Shown here: positions 20,820-30,849 of the stretch, piece by piece
Layout: each line of letters begins with the position of its first letter
How positions within the stretch are numbered: position 1 is the stretch's first letter
NCBI GenBank assembly: GCA_043228905.1
Contig: JBHGNT010000002.1
Location: 13,702,001-13,766,000 of the forward strand
Length of the DNA: 64,000 bases
Direction: 5' to 3'
Origin: Azolla caroliniana
Lineage: Eukaryota; Polypodiophyta
Made by a program: the position numbers and the translations under genes
The notes under the pieces: model-generated
Seen by the model: the letters and a program-made list of their open reading frames with translations, nothing else
Told to the model about the DNA's origin: nothing
The model's database searches: none

Positions 20820-21975
20820 ATGCCTAGTCTCGTACAGACCATAGCATACATTAAGTTGCCGATAGCTAAGGCATATGGTATTTTCCTCATCTCAACCTTT
20901 TCTTTCTCCCCTCTCAGGCATTGCTTTGCATTTAGCTTGCAGTTAGTCAGTTACACAGAGCCTACCGGCTCTGCTTCTGACATGTTGAATCTTTCTAGGA
21001 TCTTAGTCACGTATTTCTCTTGTGACAACCACAACACTTTCTTAGTTCTATCTCGAACTATGTGCATCCCTAAGATCTGTTTAGCCAGTCCAAGATCTTT
21101 CATGGCAAACGATTTGTCTTGAGCTTTCTTCAAGCTTCCGATCTTCCTTGTATCTTGACCGATTATAAACATGTCATCTACATAGCAAGAAAATCAAGAA
21201 GTCACCTTCGTCGTACCTTTTTACAAACACACAGTGATCAGCCCGTGTTTTCTGGAACCTATGTTCCACCATGAAGGACTTGAACTTCTTGTACCATTGG
21301 CGTGGAGCTTGTTTCAACTCATACAAGCTTTTCTTTAGTCGACACACCAGGTTCTCTTTCCCTTTCTCCTCAAAACCTTCGGGTTGCTGCATGTAAATCT
21401 CTTCATCCAACTCCCCGTGCAAGAATGTTGTCTTGGAATCCAACTGTTCGATCTCCAGATCCATACTAGCAGTTATGCTCAGAACTGTTCTAATGGATGT
21501 CATCTTCACGACTGGGGTGAATATTTCGTCAAAGTTGACACCCTTTTTCTGTTGGAACCCCTTCATCACACCCTTTATACCTATGCGTGTTTTCAACTTC
21601 TCCAGTCTTCACCTTGTAAACCCATTTGTTCCTAAGTGATCTCTTACCTTTCGGTAGCTCTACTAGGTCGTAGGTATAATTCTCATGTAGAGAGTCCATC
21701 TCATCCTGCATTGCGCTCAACCCTTTTTCTTTGTGCTTGTCGGCAATGGCTTTGTCATAGCAGTCGGGTTCACCTTCATCAGTCAAGAGGATGTATTCAC
21801 TGGCATATGTCGTCGGTGCTCTCCTTTCTCTGAGTGGGTATCTCCTTCCACTCTTTGTTGGCCCTCGTTTGGATGTCTCTGCCAACTCTTCTCTTGGTCC
21901 ATTCATGTCGATCGGTTGTCGGATGTCCACTGACTCTGATTTGTATTCATCAATCGACTTTAACAGATTTGCCAA
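20820..21975 (-). pseudogene. copia reverse transcriptase of Copia-4
   Basis: The pieces are 21975-21529 (RRYPLRERRAPTTYASEYIL, ALQ-like MQDEMDSLHENYTYDLVELP), 21596-21174 (VVKMTSIRTVLSITASMDLE, SLYELKQAPRQWYKKFKSFM) and 21172-20951 (QDTRKIGSLKKAQDKSFAMK). A one-base frameshift at about 21176-21182 falls immediately before the catalytic YVDDM, which is intact in the next frame. RT copies the element RNA to DNA in the particle. Confidence 0.85.
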
Positions 21976-22039
21976 CTCAAACTCATAGTCGGTCTGTCTC
22001 TCCGAGTCGACTGACTCGGATTCGGCTATGTTGATTGGC

Positions 22040-23400
22040 TATCTCTGAATAGCCAACTGTGTCAATTCACTTGGCCTCAAGTCGATAGTAGTGGAGGTTG
22101 GTTGGTTAGTCAATTCCGACTTTTGTTGCTTCCAGTCCTCTATGGTCTTGTCTTCCAAGAAGACTATGTCCCAACTCCTCACTACCTTCTTGTCGACTAG
22201 GTCCCAAAGCCTATAGCCAAACTCATCTTCTGAGTATCCCATGAATATGCATGGTTTTGACTTACTGTCAAGCTTTGACCGCTAATCCTTAGCTACATGC
22301 ATATACCCTAGGCATCCAAACACCCTCAGGTGTCGGTAGGAGACATCCGTTCCCGTCCACACCCTTTGTGGGACGTCACCTTTCAATGGTACTGAGGGGG
22401 ACTTGTTGATCAGATAAACAACCGTGTACATCACCTCAGCCTAGTATATTTTTGGCAGTTTAGCATGCAACATCATGCTCCTTACTCTCTCCATGATTGT
22501 CTGGTTCATCCTCTCTGCAAGCTCGTTCAACTTAGGGGTCTTCGGTACTGTGTATTCGATTCGAATACCTTGGGCCTTGCAGTATTCCTTGAACTACCCT
22601 TTATATTCGCCACCATTGTCAGTTCGGACAGCCTTCAACTTCCGACCTGACTCCCGTTCAGCTCTTGTCTGAAACTCCTTGAAAAATGAAAGTACTGGGT
22701 CTTTTGACTTTAGTACGAAAGCCCACAACTTCCGACTGTAGTCGTCAATGAAAGTCACAAAGTACTGCCCACCTCGATGCGACAGGGCATCTACATATCA
22801 CACATCCGTGTGTACCAGTTCCAGTGCAGCTTCTCTTCTTCTTGCTGACCGTGTGTGGAATGTTGCTCTGTTCTGCTTTTCGACAAAGTAGTCGATGCAC
22901 TTCTCCAGGTGCACATCCCTTTACTTCTGGTAGAAGCTTCTGGCCAACCAACAGATGTAGTCCCTTCTCACTCATGTGGCCTAGCCTCTTATGCCATATC
23001 TATCCTACCGAGTCGGCTGCCACATTCACTTCCGACTTGCATAGTCAGGCTTGCATCATATACAATGTGCCTTCCATCTATGTTGGGGCCACTATAAGAT
23101 TTCCTCGGCAGAACTTCCATTTCCCATTTCGGAAGCTACCATTGTAGCCTTTGTCGTCCAATCTTCCAGTCGATATCAGATTCAATTTGATATCGGGGAG
23201 GTGTCAAACATCCTTTAGAGTCAGTCGACACCCTGTCAACGTCATCAGGCAGATACTTCCAATTCCTACTATCTTGCACTCCCCACTATCACCCATCTTT
23301 ACATAACCATGATCACCAGCTATGTAAGTCGAGAAATACTCTCTCGATGGAGTTATGTGGAAGGATGCACCGGAATCGATCACCCAAGTGCATTCTTCAC
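22040..23400 (-). pseudogene. copia protease, GAG-pre-integrase and integrase of Copia-4
   Basis: The protease (about 23400-23200) reads CIDSGASFHITPSREYFSTY, with the D-S-G site intact. The GAG-pre-integrase domain (about 23000-22900) reads KRLGHMSEKGLHLLV. The integrase core runs 22850-22400 with the region before RT at 22242-22040 (MGYSEDEFGYRLWDLVDKKV). Stops at about 22800, 22600 and 22440. The order protease, integrase, RT confirms copia. Confidence 0.75.
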
Positions 23401-23519
23401 TTGCAAGATTTGCACTTGTCTATTCACAAATGAAGAAAAGTTTTTCATTGCTCATAGCAATGGCTGAAGTGTTCTTTTCTTCAGGAATCTTCCTGGGTTT
23501 GACATTATTACCGACACTC

Positions 23520-24263
23520 TTTTCCTTCTTGAGGTGTCGGTAGTCCTTCTTGAAATGTCCAGGCTTTCCATAATAAAAGCATGCGAGCTTACCTCTAGAC
23601 TTCGACCTGGCTTGAGACTTCTCTCCTTGGTGGACTTCTTTGCAGGTTCCTTCCTCTGCCGATGTGTTGAGTCAAATTTGACTCCGACTGAACTAGGACA
23701 CCCTTGTCCTTCCTTCTCACTTCCTCATTTAGGATGCTTGTCTTCACTGCTTGTAAAGACAAGTTCTCTTCTTGACAAGATGTGATGAGAGTAACCACCA
23801 GGTTCTCCCAACTATCCGACAGTGTGCACATCAACAGGATGGCCTGCATAGCATCATCAAGGGGAAATTTGGTTGCACCAAGTTGATTTACATACCCCAT
23901 GAATATGTTGATGTGTTCGACGATGCTCTCACCATCTCTGTATTTTAGCCGTATGATCTTTCTTATCAGTGAGGTTTTATTGAGGGCATTCTTCCTCTCA
24001 TATAGACCTGAAAGCTTCTGCCACATCTCGTGGGCATTTGTGTCGTTCGCCACATGTTGAAGGACACTTACATCGATGCACTATCGGATGGTGGCCACCG
24101 CCTTTTTGTTAAGAAGTTTCCATTTCGACTCTAATACCCCCGTGGGTATTTGTGCTTTGTGAATCGGCTCGTATAGATCTTTGACTATGAGAAGGTCCTC
24201 CATCTTTATCTTCCAGTCTGCATAGTTTTGAGAGTTTAGGAAGCCACTCACACCTCCTTCCAT
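23520..24263 (-). pseudogene. copia gag of Copia-4, zinc knuckle destroyed
   Basis: The start is 24263 (MEGGVSGFLNSQNYADWKIK). After a stop near 24080 comes MANDTNAHEMWQKLSGLYER and the UBN2-type capsid region (24053-23595). The zinc knuckle near 23590-23545 reads CFYYGKPGHFKKDY: both the second and the fourth ligand Cys are Tyr, which is one G-to-A change each, so RNA binding should be lost. Confidence 0.85.
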
Positions 24264-24269
24264 GCTTGC

Positions 24270-24291
24270 ACCTCAAGCTCTTATACTAGTT
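24270..24291 (-). promoter_or_regulatory. degenerate primer binding site of Copia-4
   Basis: On the minus strand, directly after the LTR, this reads CTAGTATAAGAGCTTGAGG, which resembles the common initiator-Met site TGGTATCAGAGC with two changes in its core. Position and similarity both fit. Confidence 0.65.
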
Positions 24292-24877
24292 TGTTGAGAA
24301 ACGAATCGTCAATCCGCTAGAAAAAGGAATATGCTGAAATACACAACTCTAAAGCACAGAAAAGAGTGTACACAGATTTAACGTGGAAACCCTAAAGCGG
24401 GAGAAAACAACGAAGAACGAAGCTTCACTATACAATGGATATACAACAACGAGATCAGAGTACAACACTCTCCCTACACATAGTGTAAACAGCCTCTCAG
24501 GGCTCTTGGCGTATGTTGTTACTAAACACAACTATGGCGCCGCTCACTCTCTCTCACGCTCTCACACACACACTCTTCTCTATTGCGCTACACTACAGAG
24601 GCTCACACATCTATCTCTCTATATGTTATGTTTGCCCAAGGTGTATTTATACTAATACAAAGAATGGGCTATTTACAATCATGTCCATTATTATTATCCA
24701 ATAATAATAATAATAGTCTTACTAATCAGCTGACTCTCGTCGTCTATTGGGTCGGTCCGACTGGCTGGTAGTGTCTTCGACCTCGATAAAATCTCCCTAA
24801 GTCGACTCCTCAACCGTTAGATTGTTGGCTCTCTCCGAGCAGTCGGCTCCTCCCACTAGAGGGACATATTCCTAACA
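24292..24877 (-). repeat. middle LTR of the Copia-4 composite
   Basis: It starts TGTTGAGAAACG (24292) and ends CCTAACA (24877), 586 bp. It serves as 5' LTR for the full body to its left and as 3' LTR for the deleted body to its right, since both a primer site (left) and a polypurine tract (right, AACTCCCCC on the + strand) abut it. Confidence 0.88.
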
Positions 24878-25301
24878 AACTCCCCCTTCACTCATGTGGG
24901 GAGGAGTATGGATCTTCACGAGGGTAAACTCACCTTATTCGACTTTCTCCCGTAGCCAATGATACCTTCTCTATATGTGCTTGGTCCGGGAATGGTATGC
25001 AACATTCTTGGCTAGATGTATGGCACTCTGGCTGTCATAGTGAAGCAAGAAATCCTTTTGCGTCATCCCCAACTCGCTGAGAAAGTTTCTCATCCAAATC
25101 AGGTCCTTGTCGGCCTCTATCGGTGCCATGTACTTTGCCTCTATGGTTGACAAGGCCACAAACTTCGGCAGTCGTGACTGCCATGACACTACTCCCCCTA
25201 CATAGGTCATCACGTACCCTGATGTGGATCGGCTTGAGTCTACATCCCTGACATGTCCAAGTTGGTAAACCCTTCGAGCATGGGTTTTCCGACACCATAC
25301 T
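24878..25301 (-). pseudogene. deleted second body of Copia-4 (RNase H end only)
   Basis: It is a copy of 20200-20704 with an 85-base internal deletion near 24908. It encodes LSTIEAKYMAPIEADKDLIW and YDSQSAIHLAKNVAYHSRT. At about 25301 it jumps straight into LTR sequence, so gag, protease, integrase and RT are lost. Confidence 0.82.
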
Positions 25302-25511
25302 AATGAGTTGACTCATTCGTCAACTGTCAAGTCGATTCGACTAGTCGGCCTGGTCATCGACCATTTGGTCGGCACGACTGGTCGGTTGTGTCTTCGACCT
25401 CGATAAACTCTCTCTGAGTTGACTCCTCAACTGTCGGCTGTCATCCGATCAATCGGTTGCTCCCTATCTTCGACTATCGGCTCCTCCCACTAGAGGGACA
25501 TATTCCTAATA
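25302..25511 (-). repeat. truncated outer LTR of the Copia-4 composite
   Basis: It matches the right third of the LTR at 19554-20199 (about from 19980). The end reads CCTAATA instead of CCTAACA. It is followed by the TTGTC duplication at 25512-25516. Confidence 0.8.
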
Positions 25512-25516
25512 TTGTC

Positions 25517-26396
25517 GACCATAGAGGCCGAGTACGTAGCCACATTAGAAGAAACCAAGGAAGCAATCTGGATGCACCAACTACCAGCCGGTTTTTCGAC
25601 GACAAGCCAAATCGACCATCCAACACGGATAATTTATTACGACTTAGAGTGTAATACACCTCATTCGGAATCTTGTCTACCATGCGAAGACAAAACACAT
25701 TGAAGTGCGGTACCATCACGTCCAGGAACTTGTAATAGAGAAGAAGCTCAAAGTCCGAAAGATAGGTACTAAGGTGAACATCGTCAATTTCTTGATGAAG
25801 CCACTCTTAGAACAATGCTTTTGGAGCACTGAGGACAACGATGGGACTACAACAAGCGACCAATCAAAAGAGAGATGGACAAACAATCACAGTAGGTAAG
25901 TCAAAGATCGGCCCGGCTAAATGAGCCAAAAAGGCAAAAGTCGAAGTAGTCGGAATGCCGAGAAGTCAAGGATGCAACCAAGTGTGAGGAGGCCGATTGG
26001 AGAGGAGAAGATCGAGGGGCATGTGGAGCTGAGGATCGATCGAGAATCCAACGGGGAGCACAGGAGCAAGCGCGAGCGAGAAGCATACAATCGACCAAAG
26101 GTCAAGAGTCAGAATCAAACACGAGCCGATCAAAATGAACAAGCCGATTCGGACGCAAGACGATCCGAACCAGTCATTCTAACCGACTTAGAAAAATCAA
26201 CCCGAACAACATGCGATCCAGATGACCAACCGAGTCTGACTATTTCCCAACCTTACCATTGTAGATTTGGACAAATGCTGACTACCTTGTATGTATACAA
26301 TTGTAACTATAGATTAAAATTGTAGGCTAGGTTCATGAGAGATGTAACCCCAATTATTTGTATACATATGAAGAGTAGACCTTTTATAGGGGAGTT
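25517..26396 (+). pseudogene. RNase H end and 3' untranslated region of Copia-3
   Basis: It begins where the Copia-3 frame was interrupted (STIEAEYVATLEETKEAIWM), followed by a short deletion or frameshift, then VRYHHVQELVIEKKLKVRKI and VNFLMKPLLEQCF. From about 25900 it is non-coding, ending in a purine-rich stretch (AGGGGAGTT) next to the LTR at 26397. Confidence 0.75.
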
Positions 26397-26675
26397 TGTT
26401 GGCATAAAAGGCCGACTCCTTCCAAATTGTATCCTTAAGTGTGAACACGTCCTCAAGTTAGGGCTTGAGTATATATATGCCCAAATGTAACATTATATAT
26501 ATAGAGAGAGAGTTACATAAGAGAATAACAAGTTTCCATTTGAGCTTCATCTGAGTTCTTTTACTTCTTACTTTCCTTCATATTGTGCACATTCCACTTC
26601 TCTATCTTGTACACGTTGTTTCCTTGACATCATCTTGCAGGTCCTCACATATTCTTCCGCATATCATATTCAGTA
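26397..26675 (+). repeat. 3' LTR of Copia-3
   Basis: It starts TGTTGGCATAAAAGGC after a polypurine stretch and ends near CATATTCAGTA. It is the same family as the LTR at 44716-44982: the first 30 and the last 40 bases agree closely. It contains TATATATATGCCC (promoter-like) and a TA/GA-rich run. The last bases (CAACA in the sister) are altered. Confidence 0.8.
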
Positions 26676-27535
26676 GTGTTCACGACTAGGTGCCAAGCTA
26701 CATCATGGATGTGAAGTCGCCGAAAGAAGCTTGGGGTAATCTAAAGAAGATCTTCACCACAAGCACCACAACCTGGAAGTTGTAGCTTCAACAAGAGCTC
26801 AACAATGTCTGACGGGGAGGCATGTCAGTCATTAACTACACCAATATCAAAGAGATCTATGATTCGTTGGCATTCATCAACGTTTTGGTAGACGAAGACG
26901 AGATGGTGCATATTTGTCTTGGTGGTCTAACTCAAGGGTATGGACAGATTTGGACAACTATCTACATGATAGAGAATCCATCTCCTTCTTCGAGCTGCAA
27001 TTGATGCTCGTCGTAGAAGGAAACCACGCGGGTGCGTCAACAAGCACACACGCAGACAGTAAGATGTTGTACACGGAGGTGGATCAACCCAGTGGTCGTG
27101 GGGAATGAGGCGGGTCAACACACAACAATGGTGGCTGACATGAGTAGACAAAAGCACAACAAAGGTGTCATGTCGCCAACAATAATAGACCCTCCACGAG
27201 CAGGGGGGGTCAAGGTGGAGTTAGGAGCTCATAAAATAGAAACACCGGTTGTTGGTACTGTAGCCGGAAAGGCCACGTGGAAAGCAAGTGTTGGAAGAAG
27301 AAAGTTAACTTGGACAAAGTTGAATCATGCACAACCGACTCCGAGCATCGACAGAGATTGCACTACGTAGAGGGCTCAAGGTGAGCCGGAACAGGTCCTG
27401 CATTCGTCATGAAGCACAAAGCCAACCAAATGGGAGTGAGCACCTCGAAGTTGAACGAGGTATGGTACGTGGATTCCGGCGTGTCAAATCATATGACGAA
27501 CCATAAGTGATGGTTCTCAACCGTGGAGAAGCATG
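26676..27535 (+). pseudogene. Copia-5: copia gag and protease fragment
   Basis: The readable pieces are PKEAWGNLKKIFTTSTTTWK, TNIKEIYDSLAFINVLVDED, VHICLGGLTQGYGQIWTTIY (gag, UBN2-like), a degenerate knuckle region near 27240-27290 and the protease VWYVDSGVSNHMTNHK (about 27460). Coding similarity ends abruptly at about 27535 where unrelated sequence starts. No LTR of its own is identified, unless the LTR at 26397 belongs to it. Confidence 0.7.
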
Positions 27536-28935
27536 GAATAACTAATGCATACATAAAAGCACTAGTTGACCAATGTCATTGCCGGTTAATACAAAAAGCA
27601 ACACCAAATGACATGTTGGGAATGGGTGTATGTAAATATGATAAGACTGCAAAACCCACAAAATTGATGGAGGTAGAAGCATGTAAGTTACAAGATACTG
27701 TAGCGGAAGTTCAACTCAAGTATCATGCATGCTTATGGAAATGAAACATGTGACTAGATATGATTATCATCGCGTAGGTGTGCCTTGACAAGTGGTTAGC
27801 CACACTCGAAGGCGGAAGGGTCCTAAGCATTATGGATGTAGTTTTCCTGTGAACATAAGAGTAAATGAAGGGGTTAAACATGGCACCATTAGCATTTTTG
27901 TATATGATTGTCATAGTGGTCATGTCCAAAGAACAAGACTTGGTGTGTATCATTTGCTACCCCATCCTAATGTAATAAGTTGTTACAAATATAACTTATT
28001 TGATGTCGCAAGGTAGTCATTGATCAATCTTGGACATCATATAATGTCATATCTAGTGTTACAACTCAAGACCATAAATGTTGGATTGTTGCAAATGGGG
28101 AATGATCACAAACACGTCGCCATCTTTTATTGTGTCAGTTCCACACTAAAAAATCATGGGTTGACAACTTATTGCCAAAGGAAACCAACTCTATCAACAG
28201 ATTTGCCAACTCATGTAGTGTATTACGGGATTTGCCTTCCATGTTATATGTGAGGAGGTCATACAATAATACTTAGACAAACCTAGAGTTTGGCAATATA
28301 TAGAAGGAGGATGTTGTGGATTGACTTGTGTTTGGAGGAATCTTTGCCCAAGTTTGGTAGATTATTCAACTACAAACATGTTGACACTACCAATCTTGTG
28401 GAGAGACATTGGCAATTTATCAAGTACACTGCCTTGAGAGGAAGAATAAAGCAATCTATTACCAATCTTGTGTATGTCTTAATCAGGCACATTGAAATTG
28501 ACACTTGCATTGGAGGGATCGCGATAGAATGGTACATGCAAAGGCAAGAAACATGTGAGAGTGGTAGATTCGCTCCTCGTGCAAATTGTAAGGATCAAAG
28601 CTCAAGAATTAAAGAGGCCAAGAGGATACTCAAAAGGTATGTGATTGATAACAACACAATGCATATTGTAGATGAGGCCTAATATTGGTTAAAGTATTGC
28701 ACATTCCACTCCTACTCTATGGTACAATGTCTTGCTCCAACGCTCTTACTATGATGGCAAAAACCTTGCGAGTAAATGTAAGCATTTACTTGGAATTCAG
28801 ATGATAATTGAGAGGCATATGCCATCCCTATGTGGGTCATTACCATTTATAGATTATGCCACAATGGATGCAGAACTAGGGTTGACAGCAGAAGCAAAAG
28901 TTGAGATGAATGCAAAAGTTGAAGAAAGGGAATGA
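27536..28935 (+). pseudogene. decayed SWIM-zinc-finger (MULE/ZSWIM-like) gene
   Basis: Four + strand pieces in changing frames look like one protein: 27523-27744, 27792-28016 (VNIRVNEGVKHGTISIFVYD), 28290-28682 (MLWIDLCLEESLPKFGRLFN, VERHWQFIKYTALRGRIKQS) and 28732-28935 (SKCKHLLGIQMIIERHMPSL). The last contains the C-x-H end of a SWIM zinc finger (CKHLLG), while its first two Cys are not found. Such proteins occur in MULE-type transposases and ZSWIM-like host genes. No terminal inverted repeats were found. The family assignment is tentative; at least three stops or frameshifts. Confidence 0.5.
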
Positions 28936-30224
28936 AAGAAGTTAGAAGCACATCATACTATAGAAGCACTTCAATTGCTCGGGCGAGGATAATGGGCAAT
29001 GAGTAGGGTTGTTGTTGAGCATTGTTGGCAACAAATGGCAGATCTACGAAAGGATTTGCTATCATCAATGGGTGCACCGATAACAACCAATATGTCATCT
29101 GGAGGTTCAATCAGTTAGAAGCAACAAATTGGTGCAAAAAGAGGAGCCACGCTGAACATCTCCCAAGAACTTATTGGTAGCTCCCCAAACAAGACCAAAA
29201 CACACATTGGAGGACTAGAAAGAGGTGCGCGTCGTGCTAAGAGGTGGTTGCCAATATGTGAGACTAAGAAGGTTCAGTGTTTTGCATTGTGATAGATTGA
29301 CATTGATTTCAAGGGACTTAAATGCTGATTGCTTAAAAAATTATGGACGTATTTTGCCATTCTCCCCACAAAACCCATGATCTCTAATTTTTGTTTCGAT
29401 TAAGTGATTTTTTAGATTTTTGGTCTTTGGATTTTTTATATCTAGATAAAATTCCTACAATTTGATCTCTAAATATGTAAGGCTAGAATTTGATCTTTGG
29501 TTATGCCGAATATGTGTGATCTTTATTTAAAGCTTTTCGTGACTAAAATTTTCTGTAAGTTGAAGTTTATAGTATCTTCAAAAAAAGAGATTGGCTTTGA
29601 AATTTAAATGGTAGTAGCTAAATTTGTTGTGTCTTTGAAAAAAGTTAGGTGATTATGGTTGTAGAACATGTGTAACCTTTGAAGCTTTTCGTGACTGAAC
29701 TTTTGTGATATTGTAAGATTCTAGTATCTTCAAATAAATATTTGGTGCTCAAATTTTAATGGTGGTTGAAATTTTCATTGTCTCTAAGATTTTAATTGTG
29801 GATGAAATGTGAGAAGGAATGGTGTCTGGAATGATCCCGACTTTTTGTTTACGTTTGGTGATGTATGACCCAAGTTTTTGGTGAGTATTGGAGTTTTTAT
29901 ATCTACAACTCAGAAATTTTGATCTTTGAATCATTTTTCAAATTTTTATTTATGATCTTACAAAATTTTTGAAATTTTTGATCTCAACAAAAATTTGAGC
30001 TAGCTTATCCGTGAAAGAGGCTGAACAGAGCCAGGTCATTGGTGACATAGTCTGGTCATAGTTGGGTTACTAACATGGCATATGCATTGCACTTTTGGGG
30101 ATAATGATCTGACGATGCAGACCACACGTGCCCTTCGAAATGCGTCCATGACTACGATTCCCTCGCCAAGCCTCCTTATGATTGATTTGGCAGCAGCTAG
30201 TAGTCACGAGTGCGAGCGAGCAAT

Positions 30225-30225
<1 letters not shown>
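28936..30225. other. intergenic, AT-rich, no gene seen
   Basis: No coding region is supported. Two imperfect copies of a unit of about 155 bases start with AAGCTTTTCGTGACT at about 29529 and 29684. The left 350 bases may still be decayed sequence of the SWIM gene. Confidence 0.5.

Positions 30226-30257
<32 letters not shown>
30226..30257. repeat. (CA)16 microsatellite
   Basis: An uninterrupted CA run about 600 bases before the aminopeptidase start codon. Confidence 0.95.
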
Positions 30258-30258
<1 letters not shown>

Positions 30259-30345
30259 CCCTTGAAATAAAAAATAAATGGATGATTATTGGATGCTTAG
30301 TGTGCCTGCCTGCTGCTTGCTGCATTGCATGCAAACAAATCTCTT

Positions 30346-30468
30346 CTCAAAACAACAACAACAACAACAACAAAAGTAAGTAGTAAGTAAAGAGCCCCCT
30401 AGGAACGAGAACAATCCCCGACACATAGAGCCTAGAGCCTAGAGCCTAGAGGGAGGGGAGGGGAGGGG

Positions 30469-30511
<43 letters not shown>
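30346..30511. repeat. cluster of simple repeats: (CAA)n, (CCTAGAG)3, (GA)n
   Basis: CAA repeats at about 30346-30373, three CCTAGAG units at about 30430-30451 and a GA run at about 30470-30511. They lie in the probable promoter or 5' leader of the aminopeptidase gene. GA runs are common in plant core promoters and leaders. Confidence 0.85.
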
Positions 30512-30515
<4 letters not shown>

Positions 30516-30780
30516 TGTGGAGTTGAGTTGAGTTGATAGAGACAGACAGAGAGACAGAGAGAGACAGACAGAGGATGGCATTTCGGACCTTGTATTCCAT
30601 CCTTTTCCTCTCTATTTCCTGTGCCTGCTTCAAGGTCGTCCACTACATGGTCTGTCTGTTCGCTACTTGATCAATCAAAATCGAAATCAAACTCAAACTC
30701 AAACTCAAACTTAAAAATCGATCAGTAAGTATTCTTCTGCGTTTTATCAACTCATTTCCTCCTCCCCTTTATCGTCATCA

Positions 30781-30803
30781 TATATATATATATATATATA
30801 TAT
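30781..30803. repeat. (TA)n run upstream of the aminopeptidase start
   Basis: About 11 TA units end 46 bases before the ATG at 30850. It could act as a TATA-like element, but it is close to the ATG for that and may lie in the 5' leader. Confidence 0.7.
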
Positions 30804-30849
30804 CTTTCTTCATACATCATACATATATCATCGTCATCATACATCAGCC

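Larger units (their letters stand above)
19554..25511 (-). mobile_element. Copia-4: composite minus-strand copia (three LTR copies) with TTGTC duplication
   Basis: The whole block is flanked by TTGTC (19549-19553 and 25512-25516), and removing it rejoins the Copia-3 RNase H frame. Inside, left to right on the + strand: LTR 19554-20199, full body 20200-24291, LTR 24292-24877, a 3'-end body piece 24878-25301, and a truncated LTR 25302-25511. This looks like one insertion followed by recombination, or a second element inserted into or recombined with the first, and a large deletion. Confidence 0.85.

Noticed and set aside
30439-30640. Ser/Leu-rich minus-strand open frame
   Set aside because: It is the translation of the GA microsatellite; no gene evidence.
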